Assembly (NCBI GenBank): GCA_021163565.1
Contig: JAGGTT010000240.1
Coordinates: forward strand, 1 to 5,496
Direction: 5' to 3'
DNA from: Candidatus Tharpella sp.
GTDB lineage: Bacteria; Desulfobacterota; Anaeroferrophillalia; Anaeroferrophillales; Tharpellaceae
Length of the DNA stretch: 5,496 nucleotides
Shown one piece after another: positions 1-4,013 of this stretch. The notes beneath the pieces are model-generated. The model had not been told where the DNA came from. It searched no databases and saw nothing but the letters and a program-made list of their open reading frames with translations. The position numbers and the translations under genes were made by a program. Numbering within the stretch: the stretch's first letter is position 1; every line of letters begins with the position of its first letter.

Positions 1-213
1 GCCCGGGCCGGGGTTTCACGTGAAGATGCTTACCGCTGGGTTCAGCGTAACGCGATGCAGGCGTTTAATGACGGGGGTTCTTTTAAAGGGTATCTGCTCA
101 AGGATGAAGATGTGGTAAAATATCTTTCCGCCGCAGAAATCGAAGAGAAATTCAGCTTAGAACACCACATGCGGCAGATACCGACGATCTTTGCCCGGGT
201 TTTTGGCGAATAA
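1..213 (+). CDS. purB: Adenylosuccinate lyase, C-terminal end (partial)
   Basis: Only the last 70 codons are present; the reading frame is open at the left edge and stops at TAA 211-213. Adenylosuccinate lyase acts twice in cytoplasmic purine synthesis: it releases fumarate from SAICAR to give AICAR, and from adenylosuccinate to give AMP. The segment matches the family's C-terminal helical domain. It has YRWVQRNAMQ (residues 11-20 of this fragment), the GGSFKGYLL stretch (25-33), YLSAAEIEEKF (41-51) and the terminal HHMRQIPTIFARVFGE. The catalytic serine loop and the fumarase/lyase signature lie upstream, outside the window. purC starts 26 bases after the stop on the same strand, and PurC makes the substrate that PurB cleaves, which supports the call and a shared operon. 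The length and ending look normal for the family. Confidence 0.9.
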   Translation, partial: ARAGVSREDAYRWVQRNAMQAFNDGGSFKGYLLKDEDVVKYLSAAEIEEKFSLEHHMRQIPTIFARVFGE

Positions 214-227
214 CCGGACAGGTAAAA

Positions 228-233
228 AAGGAG
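228..233 (+). promoter_or_regulatory. Shine-Dalgarno site of purC
   Basis: AAGGAG sits in a purine-rich run six bases before the ATG at 240. It is one of the two strongest ribosome binding sites in the window. It fixes the purC start and shows that purC is initiated independently rather than only by coupling to purB. Confidence 0.8.
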
Positions 234-239
234 ATTATT

Positions 240-950
240 ATGGAACGTAAGGAAGAACTCTACGAAGGTAAGGCCAAGATCATCTACGCGACCGATGACC
301 CGGATAAAAATATTCTCTATTTTAAGGATGACGCGACCGCTTTTAATGGAGCCAAAAAAGGCTCGATTGTGGATAAGGGTATCATCAACAACAAAGTCTC
401 AGCAAAACTGTTTCAGATGCTGGCGGAGAACGGAGTTGAAAGCCACTTTATCGAACAGCTTTCCGACCGCGAGATGCTGGCTTATAAAGTTGACATCATG
501 CTGGTCGAAGTTGTCGTTCGAAACTATATCGCCGGCAGTCTGGCTAAGCGGATGGGCAAAGATGAGGGCGGCAAACTTGAGTGGCCGATTGTTGAATACT
601 ACTATAAAGATGATGATCTTAATGATCCGATGATTAACCGTGATCATGTTCTGGTTTTTGGCATCGCCAGTGCCGAGCAGATTGATAGCGCTCACAAAAC
701 TGCACTCAAGGTAAATCAGATTTTAAGTGAATATCTTTTTGCGCGCGATATTCTGTTGGTCGATTTTAAGTTGGAATTCGGTAACTATAAAGGCAAAATG
801 CTGCTGGCGGATGAGATTTGTCCCGATACCTGCCGTCTCTGGGATCGTCATACCCTGGAAAAACTTGACAAGGATCGGTTCCGGCGCGAGCTGGGTAATG
901 TTGAAGATGCGTATCAGGAGATTTGTCGCCGGGTCTGCGGCGAGTTCTAG
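240..950 (+). CDS. purC: Phosphoribosylaminoimidazole-succinocarboxamide synthase (SAICAR synthetase)
   Basis: The 236-residue product is the usual length of bacterial PurC (the E. coli protein is about 237). It uses ATP to join CAIR and aspartate, giving SAICAR, in the cytoplasm. Family motifs appear in order: LYEGKAKIIY (7-16, ATP-binding N-terminal lobe), DDATAFNG (30-37), the KGIINNKVSAKLF region (46-58), VVVRNYIAGSLAKRMG (91-106), and LLVDFKLEFGNYKG (172-185). Then come DEICPDTCRLWD (191-202) and the ending helix with LDKDRFRRELG (209-219). The ATG has a strong AAGGAG at 228-233. It follows purB by 26 bases and precedes aroB by 14, so it is probably the middle gene of an operon. The gene is intact. 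The cysteine in EICPDTC, where many PurC proteins have serine (EISPD), is a mild variation. Confidence 0.97.
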   Translation: MERKEELYEGKAKIIYATDDPDKNILYFKDDATAFNGAKKGSIVDKGIINNKVSAKLFQMLAENGVESHFIEQLSDREMLAYKVDIMLVEVVVRNYIAGSLAKRMGKDEGGKLEWPIVEYYYKDDDLNDPMINRDHVLVFGIASAEQIDSAHKTALKVNQILSEYLFARDILLVDFKLEFGNYKGKMLLADEICPDTCRLWDRHTLEKLDKDRFRRELGNVEDAYQEICRRVCGEF

Positions 951-964
951 AGAGTTTTTTAAAA

Positions 965-2071
965 ATGCCTTTTCATAAATTGACAGTCACATTGCCGGCC
1001 CGTGGTTACCCGATCTATATCGGATCCGGTCTTACGGAAACTGAATCCGCGTCTAAACTGATACCTATTCTCTATGGTCAGTACGGAGTTGTGGTTACCA
1101 ATACAACGGTTGCGCCACTCTATCTTGAACGGGTGCAGAAGTGGTTTAATGAAGCCGGTTATATAACTTCTGCGATTATCCTGCCGGATGGAGAAGAGTT
1201 TAAAAACCACGAGACCCTGTTGCGCCTCTATGATGATATATTTAAGGCTGGTCTCCAACGCAACTCTTTTATCTGTGCTTTAGGTGGCGGCGTAATCGGT
1301 GATATTGCCGGATATGCTGCCGCAACCTATATGCGCGGGGTTGACCTGCTGCAGATTCCGACGACTATTCTGGCTCAGGTAGACAGTTCTATCGGGGGTA
1401 AGAATGGAGTTAATCTGGAAAGTGGGAAAAATCTCATTGGCACCACCTATCAACCCCGGGTCGTAATTTCCGATGTTGATTTTATCGCGACTCTGCCCGA
1501 GCGCGAGATTATCGGGGGGTTGGGTGAGGTTTTAAAATATGGTCTTCTGGCCGGGGACGATTTTATCTCCTTCCTGGAGATGAATAAGCATGAGATATTG
1601 ATACGAGACCCTCGTAGTCTGGCGACTATGATTCACTTCTGCAGCCGGGTTAAAGCCGATTATGTTATTCGTGATGAATATGATCGTTTAGGAGTTCGTG
1701 CAGCTTTGAATCTCGGTCATACGGTTGGTCATGCGCTGGAGAAATTGTTTGCTTATAAACGGTTTACCCACGGCGAGGCGGTTGCTATCGGTTTGGTTGC
1801 TTCACTTTTGTTGGCCCATGATCTGGATTTGCTGGCGGAGTCGGCCTTACTCAGGGCTCTGCAGCTGCTCAAGGATTTTGGCCTGCCCATGCAGATTCCA
1901 GATGAAGTTGAAGTTGATGAGATGATTGCGCTTATGCGGCGCGACAAAAAAGCGGAAAACGGTTTGTCAATGGTTCTTCTGCACGGTTTGGGTGATCCTC
2001 ATCTGGAAAAAGAGATTGACCCGGTAATTCTTGCTGAAGTTCTGGAGAAATGTAAAAAACCGCAGCTGTAG
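965..2071 (+). CDS. aroB: 3-dehydroquinate synthase
   Basis: The 368-residue protein cyclises DAHP to 3-dehydroquinate, the second step of the shikimate pathway, using NAD and a divalent metal in the cytoplasm. The nucleotide-binding domain shows ALGGGVIGDIAGY (105-117). Next come the substrate-binding IPTTILAQVDSSIGGKNGVN (131-150) and GKNLIG (154-159). The metal ligands expected for the family are present: Glu188 in GGLGEVLKYG, His252 in NLGHTVGHALE and His269 in FTHGEAVAIG. I chose ATG 965 because homologues begin a few residues before the first strand (here KLTVTLPARGYPIYIG). The same frame opens further upstream at TTG 923, but that would add 14 unrelated residues inside purC. The ribosome site is weak (GAGAG around 950-954), and the start lies 14 bases after the purC stop, so translational coupling is likely. 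Asn147 replaces the common Thr of GGKTGVN. Confidence 0.96.
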   Translation: MPFHKLTVTLPARGYPIYIGSGLTETESASKLIPILYGQYGVVVTNTTVAPLYLERVQKWFNEAGYITSAIILPDGEEFKNHETLLRLYDDIFKAGLQRNSFICALGGGVIGDIAGYAAATYMRGVDLLQIPTTILAQVDSSIGGKNGVNLESGKNLIGTTYQPRVVISDVDFIATLPEREIIGGLGEVLKYGLLAGDDFISFLEMNKHEILIRDPRSLATMIHFCSRVKADYVIRDEYDRLGVRAALNLGHTVGHALEKLFAYKRFTHGEAVAIGLVASLLLAHDLDLLAESALLRALQLLKDFGLPMQIPDEVEVDEMIALMRRDKKAENGLSMVLLHGLGDPHLEKEIDPVILAEVLEKCKKPQL

Positions 2072-2145
2072 ATCTGTGGTTATATTAGTAATAGTGTACT
2101 TTAAGGTACCCTTAACCTAACCTCTGACCCTATTTAAGTAAATTT
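2072..2145 (+). promoter_or_regulatory. aroB-ccdA gap with competing small hairpins; no clear promoter
   Basis: The gap holds a perfect inverted repeat, TTAAGG (2101-2106) and CCTTAA (2110-2115), around a three-base loop. A second TTTAAG at 2133-2138 can also pair with the CTTAA at 2111-2115, so the middle arm has two possible partners. The second pairing would lie just before the ccdA start at 2146. TATATT at 2081-2086 resembles a -10 box but has no good -35 at the right distance. No Shine-Dalgarno site precedes the ATG. The region may separate ccdA from the purine/shikimate operon, but neither a promoter nor a terminator is convincing. Confidence 0.4.
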
Positions 2146-2877
2146 ATGGAATCAACCTCACAAGTCTCCCTGCTGATTGCTTTTATGGCAGGTGTATTTT
2201 CTTTTATTTCACCTTGTGTTCTCCCGCTTATACCGTCATACCTGACCTATATTACCGGGATTTCGTTTGATGAACTGGTCGATAACCGAAGTCAGTCAGT
2301 CCGGCGCCGGACGCTTTTTCACTCCCTCTTCTTTATCCTGGGATTTACTCTGGTTTTTGTGGCATTAGGGGCTTCGGCCACCTATGTCGGGGCCTTCTTT
2401 CAGGAGAACCAGGTGCTGATCCGCCGGGTTGGGGGTGTGATTGTAATTCTTCTCGGTATTCATATTACCGGGGTGATTAAACTGAATTTCTTGGAACGCG
2501 AGAAACGTTTTGAATTTACCGACAAGCCGATCGGATATTTCGGCTCAGTTCTTGTCGGGATTGCTTTCGCTGCCGGTTGGACCCCGTGTATCGGGCCGAT
2601 CCTGGCGAGCATCCTGCTTTATGCCAGTACCTCTGAAAACGTCGGCAGCGGAATTATCCTGCTGATTGCTTACTCTATGGGTCTGGGGGTTCCGTTTCTG
2701 ATTTCGGCTCTGGCGTTTAACAGCTTTCTAACCTACTTCTCCAAGTTCAACCGTTATCTAAGAATAGTCAGTATAATCAGTGGTATATTTCTGATTGTTA
2801 TTGGTTTTTTATTGGTATTTGACTATCTTTCCATCCTTTCACAGTATTTGAATATGTGGCTGCCGCAAACCGGTTGA
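2146..2877 (+). CDS. ccdA: CcdA/DsbD-type membrane thiol-disulfide electron transporter
   Basis: The 243-residue inner-membrane protein belongs to the CcdA (cytochrome c biogenesis/DsbD transmembrane) family. The family carries reducing equivalents from cytoplasmic thioredoxin across the membrane to extracytoplasmic redoxins, for cytochrome c maturation or protein reduction. Six hydrophobic segments are visible, at roughly residues 7-32, 57-81, 93-112, 131-158, 167-190 and 204-228. The two family motifs are intact: SPCVLPLIPSY (22-32) in helix 1 with Cys24, and GWTPCIGP (144-151) in helix 4 with Cys148. These two cysteines form the redox pair. The length equals the short, stand-alone CcdA form, with no DsbD end domains. 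The ATG lacks a Shine-Dalgarno site; Met14 (ATG 2185) is possible but would shorten helix 1, so the longer start is preferred. No thioredoxin-like partner gene is in the window. Confidence 0.93.
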   Translation: MESTSQVSLLIAFMAGVFSFISPCVLPLIPSYLTYITGISFDELVDNRSQSVRRRTLFHSLFFILGFTLVFVALGASATYVGAFFQENQVLIRRVGGVIVILLGIHITGVIKLNFLEREKRFEFTDKPIGYFGSVLVGIAFAAGWTPCIGPILASILLYASTSENVGSGIILLIAYSMGLGVPFLISALAFNSFLTYFSKFNRYLRIVSIISGIFLIVIGFLLVFDYLSILSQYLNMWLPQTG

Positions 2878-2901
2878 AAACTTTAAAAGGCAAGAAAATA
2901 A

Positions 2902-3084
2902 ATGAATAAAATTATCATTCCGATACTTGAAGTACTAGGGTTTTTTCTCGCAGTCTGCGGCATTGCTTTGTGGTTGATTCACGATCTTTATACTGTGGCG
3001 ACAGTGATGATTGCTATCGGTGGGCTGATGGTTATTGCCGGGATGTGGATTGAAAAGAAGTATGTCGGTTATTATGACGACTGA
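2902..3084 (+). CDS. Small two-helix membrane protein of unknown function
   Basis: I do not recognise this 60-residue protein. It has two hydrophobic helices, about residues 4-26 (containing Cys19 in FLAVCGIALWL) and 31-50 (TVATVMIAIGGLMVIAGMWI). A short HDLY turn joins them, and a polar acidic tail follows (EKKYVGYYDD). The positive residues EKK just after helix 2 suggest that both ends face the cytoplasm. AAAAGG at 2885-2890 lies 11 bases before the ATG, which is acceptable but long. It follows ccdA by only 24 bases on the same strand, so co-transcription is very likely and a membrane role linked to CcdA is a reasonable inference. Its composition, ribosome site and position support a real gene; a specific function cannot be given. 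Confidence 0.75.
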   Translation: MNKIIIPILEVLGFFLAVCGIALWLIHDLYTVATVMIAIGGLMVIAGMWIEKKYVGYYDD

Positions 3085-3120
3085 AGATCTGAAAATTTCT
3101 GCAATCGGATCATCAAACCG

Positions 3121-3167
3121 AATTTGTGACGACCCTGTCAAAGACCCCCGACCCTCATAAATTTGTG
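3121..3167. repeat. AATTTGTG direct repeat flanking a GACCC-rich segment
   Basis: AATTTGTG occurs at 3121-3128 and again at 3160-3167, 39 bases apart. The 31 bases between hold three GACCC words (3131, 3143, 3150), two of them within the longer repeat CGACCCT (3130-3136 and 3149-3155), plus a short TGAC/GTCA inverted pair (3127-3130 and 3137-3140). It could be a small repetitive element with an 8-base target duplication, or a set of protein binding sites. A single copy in one window cannot decide this. Confidence 0.45.
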
Positions 3168-3192
3168 CCGAATATTTTTTTCTTAAGTTCCG

Positions 3193-3223
3193 GTCCCGGC
3201 TCCGCTGATAACTGCGGCCGGAC
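3193..3223. other. Bulged GC-rich hairpin in the convergent gap
   Basis: CCGC (3202-3205) pairs with GCGG (3214-3217) around an eight-base loop. The stem continues as CCGG (3196-3199) with CCGG (3218-3221) after a two-base bulge, then GT (3193-3194) with AC (3222-3223) after a one-base bulge, giving about ten base pairs. It has no T-run after it on the + strand and an A-run after it on the - strand, so it is not a classic intrinsic terminator. It may protect or pause the 3' end of either transcript. Confidence 0.45.
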
Positions 3224-3229
3224 TCCTGC

Positions 3230-3257
3230 CAGTGCCTCTGGTTCACAGCACTGTTTT
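3230..3257 (+). terminator. Possible weak terminator of the ccdA unit
   Basis: CAGTGC (3230-3235) and GCACTG (3248-3253) form a perfect six-pair stem with a 12-base loop, followed by TTTT (3254-3257). It lies on the + strand about 145 bases beyond the last + strand stop. The loop is large and the T-run short, so efficiency would be modest. No better candidate was found for the ccdA unit. Confidence 0.35.
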
Positions 3258-3305
3258 CGACAAAGTCATTTTTAGTAAGAGCTTTGAGAAATAATCCTTC
3301 CTGTA

Positions 3306-3611
3306 CTATGTCTCCGGATTAACCGTCATAATCCGATCTAAATGCATTACTTTTAAGATGTCCCTGATGGTTTCAGGAACATTGGTGAGTTGCAGTGTGC
3401 CCTCATTGTGGCGAAGAGAGTTATAGGTTGCCACCAGGCAGCCGATAGCCATCGAATCAATAACTTTCGTTCCCGTAAAATCGATTTGGAAAGAGCTGTT
3501 GCCGGCATCTTTTTCGAATTGCACCAGTTCTCTGAAATCATTCAGCATCACATTGGTAAAATCTTTCTCTAAGGCAATGGTTACAATGCCATTATCTTTT
3601 GCAACATCCAT
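3306..3611 (-). CDS. Single-domain STAS protein (anti-sigma factor antagonist type)
   Basis: The 101-residue cytoplasmic protein has the size and layout of SpoIIAA/RsbV-like STAS proteins. A first strand (GIVTIALEKDF, 8-18) is followed by a helix (NDFRELVQFEKD, 24-35), a second strand (FQIDFTGTKVID, 41-52), a helix (AIGCLVATYNSLRHN, 55-69), the strand TLQLTNV (72-78) and a final helix (ETIRDILKVMHLDRIM). In SpoIIAA and RsbV the serine after the conserved Asp is phosphorylated by an anti-sigma kinase; here Asp52-Ser53 keeps that position. Met54-Ala55 replace the usual Ser/Thr-Gly, a modest divergence. The start is firm: AAGGAG (complement of 3620-3625) lies eight bases before the ATG. No kinase, phosphatase or sigma factor gene is adjacent, so its partner is unknown. 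Roles in a general stress, chemosensory or lipid-asymmetry STAS system cannot be separated here. Confidence 0.85.
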   Translation of the reverse strand: MDVAKDNGIVTIALEKDFTNVMLNDFRELVQFEKDAGNSSFQIDFTGTKVIDSMAIGCLVATYNSLRHNEGTLQLTNVPETIRDILKVMHLDRIMTVNPET

Positions 3612-3619
3612 TTTTTTCT

Positions 3620-3625
3620 CTCCTT
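3620..3625 (-). promoter_or_regulatory. Shine-Dalgarno site of the STAS gene
   Basis: Read on the - strand this is AAGGAG, eight bases upstream of the ATG at 3611. It decides the start of the STAS gene and implies efficient translation. Confidence 0.8.
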
Positions 3626-3656
3626 AAAAGCTGAAAAAAAGCCTGTATTAATTACC

Positions 3657-3681
3657 GGGCCGGTTTGAGTCCGGCCCCCCC
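3657..3681 (-). promoter_or_regulatory. GC-rich hairpin with seven-base homopolymer in the STAS leader
   Basis: GGGCCGG (3657-3663) and CCGGCCC (3671-3677) form a perfect seven-pair stem around the loop TTTGAGT (3664-3670). A run of seven C (3675-3681) overlaps the right arm and is G7 on the - strand. The overlapping ACCGG-G-CCGGT palindrome (3654-3664) offers an alternative fold. On the - strand the hairpin lies in the STAS 5' leader, about 45 bases before the start. The T-run of that strand (3633-3639 complement) comes 17 bases after the stem, too far for a standard terminator. Confidence 0.55.
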
Positions 3682-3707
3682 AATTTAGTAATTTAACTCA
3701 AACGTAA

Positions 3708-3734
3708 CTTATAGTATTTTCCACTCAATTACAA
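3708..3734 (-). promoter_or_regulatory. Possible promoter of the STAS gene
   Basis: On the - strand TATAAG (complement of 3708-3713) is a fair -10 box. TTGTAA (complement of 3729-3734) is a fair -35, but the spacer is only 15 bases; the overlapping CTTGTA gives 16. An overlapping TACTAT (3711-3716) is an alternative -10. A start of transcription near 3700 would put the GC-rich hairpin in the leader. The assignment is weak. Confidence 0.3.
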
Positions 3735-3783
3735 GAGTTGAGCCGTATTTTCTTTTTTTCGGTCGGAGATTATTTGTTAGAGA

Positions 3784-3843
3784 CAACAGCTTCACAGCCG
3801 GATATCTGTTGCTTCGGGAGTCGCCCGTCGGGCTGTTTCTGTG
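3784..3843. repeat. Nested, mutually competing inverted repeats
   Basis: CAACAG (3784-3789) pairs with CTGTTG (3806-3811). CACAG (3793-3797) can pair with CTGTG (3839-3843), and the overlapping CAGCC (3795-3799) with GGCTG (3831-3835). A small GCCC-GTC-GGGC hairpin (3823-3833) competes with the last pairing. The arms cross, so the pairings cannot all form together, as in a switch or pseudoknotted RNA. It does not match a riboswitch that I recognise. It lies between the two predicted divergent promoters, and which strand is transcribed is unclear. Confidence 0.4.
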
Positions 3844-3844
3844 A

Positions 3845-3862
3845 TTTAAGTCGAGGTTTAAG
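3845..3862 (+). promoter_or_regulatory. Tandem TTTAAG hexamers upstream of the EF-G-2 promoter
   Basis: TTTAAG occurs at 3845-3850 and 3857-3862, 12 bases start to start. The pair ends eight bases before the -35 box at 3871. Direct hexamers about one helical turn apart next to a -35 are typical of operator sites for dimeric activators such as OmpR/PhoB-type regulators. No regulator can be named, and the word is AT-rich enough to recur by chance. Confidence 0.3.
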
Positions 3863-3870
3863 ATAAAGGC

Positions 3871-3900
3871 TTGACAAGTGAGAGCAATTTACAGTAGGAA
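3871..3900 (+). promoter_or_regulatory. Probable sigma-70 promoter of the EF-G-2 gene
   Basis: TTGACA at 3871-3876 is a perfect -35 box. TAGGAA at 3895-3900 is the best -10 at an 18-base spacer, and it matches the consensus only in part. Transcription would begin around 3906-3908, leaving a leader of about 105 bases. It is the best promoter match in the window. Confidence 0.5.
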
Positions 3901-3911
3901 TTTAATCTATC

Positions 3912-3956
3912 AGCATTAGTGCTTCAGGGTCAGGGCGGCTGTAAAAGTCTGCCTGA
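3912..3956 (+). promoter_or_regulatory. Structured leader of the EF-G-2 mRNA
   Basis: Two hairpins lie in the predicted leader. The first is AGCA (3912-3915) with TGCT (3920-3923) and a TTAG loop. The second is TCAGG (3930-3934) with CCTGA (3952-3956), extended past one bulged G by CGG (3936-3938) with CTG (3949-3951). An extra TCAGG at 3924-3928 offers an alternative left arm. This may control translation or stability; no known riboswitch class is recognised. Confidence 0.35.
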
Positions 3957-3997
3957 TGAGTGCCTGGTATCTGTTAACCTCAGCCAGTTTTCTTAAA

Positions 3998-4010
3998 AAG
4001 GAATTAGTTG
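3998..4010 (+). promoter_or_regulatory. Ribosome site of EF-G-2 and alternative TTG start
   Basis: AAGGA (3998-4002) lies 11 bases before ATG 4014, which is long, but only five bases before an in-frame TTG at 4008. The TTG start would add two residues (Met-Asn) to the product. ATG is chosen as the stronger codon, but the spacing leaves the choice open. Confidence 0.55.
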
Positions 4011-4013
4011 AAT

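Larger units (their letters stand above)
3085..3305. other. Non-coding gap between convergent ccdA unit and STAS gene
   Basis: No credible gene lies here. A - strand frame spans part of it (2935-3246), but it runs antisense through the 60-residue protein and looks like chance. The gap holds an AATTTGTG direct repeat with a GACCC cluster (3121-3167), a T-rich tract at 3174-3182, a bulged GC-rich hairpin (3193-3223) and a simple hairpin followed by TTTT (3230-3257). It presumably contains the 3' ends of both convergent transcripts. Confidence 0.6.
3612..4013. other. Divergent 402-base regulatory gap between the STAS and EF-G-2 genes
   Basis: No open frame worth calling is present on either strand. 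From left to right it holds the STAS ribosome site, a GC-rich hairpin with a run of seven C, four copies of a TTGAGT/ACTCAA word, a possible - strand promoter, a T-rich tract (around 3754-3769), a cluster of nested inverted repeats (3784-3843), a tandem TTTAAG pair, a + strand promoter with a perfect -35 box, and a leader of about 105 bases with hairpins before the EF-G-2 start. It is long for a simple divergent promoter region, so an additional small RNA or a structured leader is possible. Confidence 0.6.

Noticed and set aside
399..695. - strand open frame of 98 codons inside purC
   Set aside because: It is antisense to a clear purC and has no recognisable protein features or ribosome site.
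923..964. TTG start that would extend AroB by 14 residues into purC
   Set aside because: The added residues are purC sequence read in another frame and do not resemble an AroB N-terminus; ATG 965 fits the family start.
955..965. T6A5 run between purC and aroB as a programmed frameshift site
   Set aside because: It lies after the purC stop codon and before the aroB start, so no ribosome would need to slip there to make either protein.
2935..3246. - strand open frame of 103 codons
   Set aside because: It overlaps the 60-residue membrane protein gene antisense, has a low-complexity polar composition and no family resemblance.
3390..3572. + strand open frame of 60 codons
   Set aside because: It is antisense to the STAS gene, whose start and ribosome site are strong.
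3738..3769. TTGAG arm followed by a T-rich tract as an intrinsic terminator on the + strand
   Set aside because: The stem with 3724-3728 is only five pairs with a nine-base loop, and there is no + strand gene between 3085 and 4013 to terminate.
3784..3843. Known riboswitch (c-di-GMP, cobalamin) or tRNA
   Set aside because: None of the conserved core words of these classes is visible, and no cloverleaf can be drawn.
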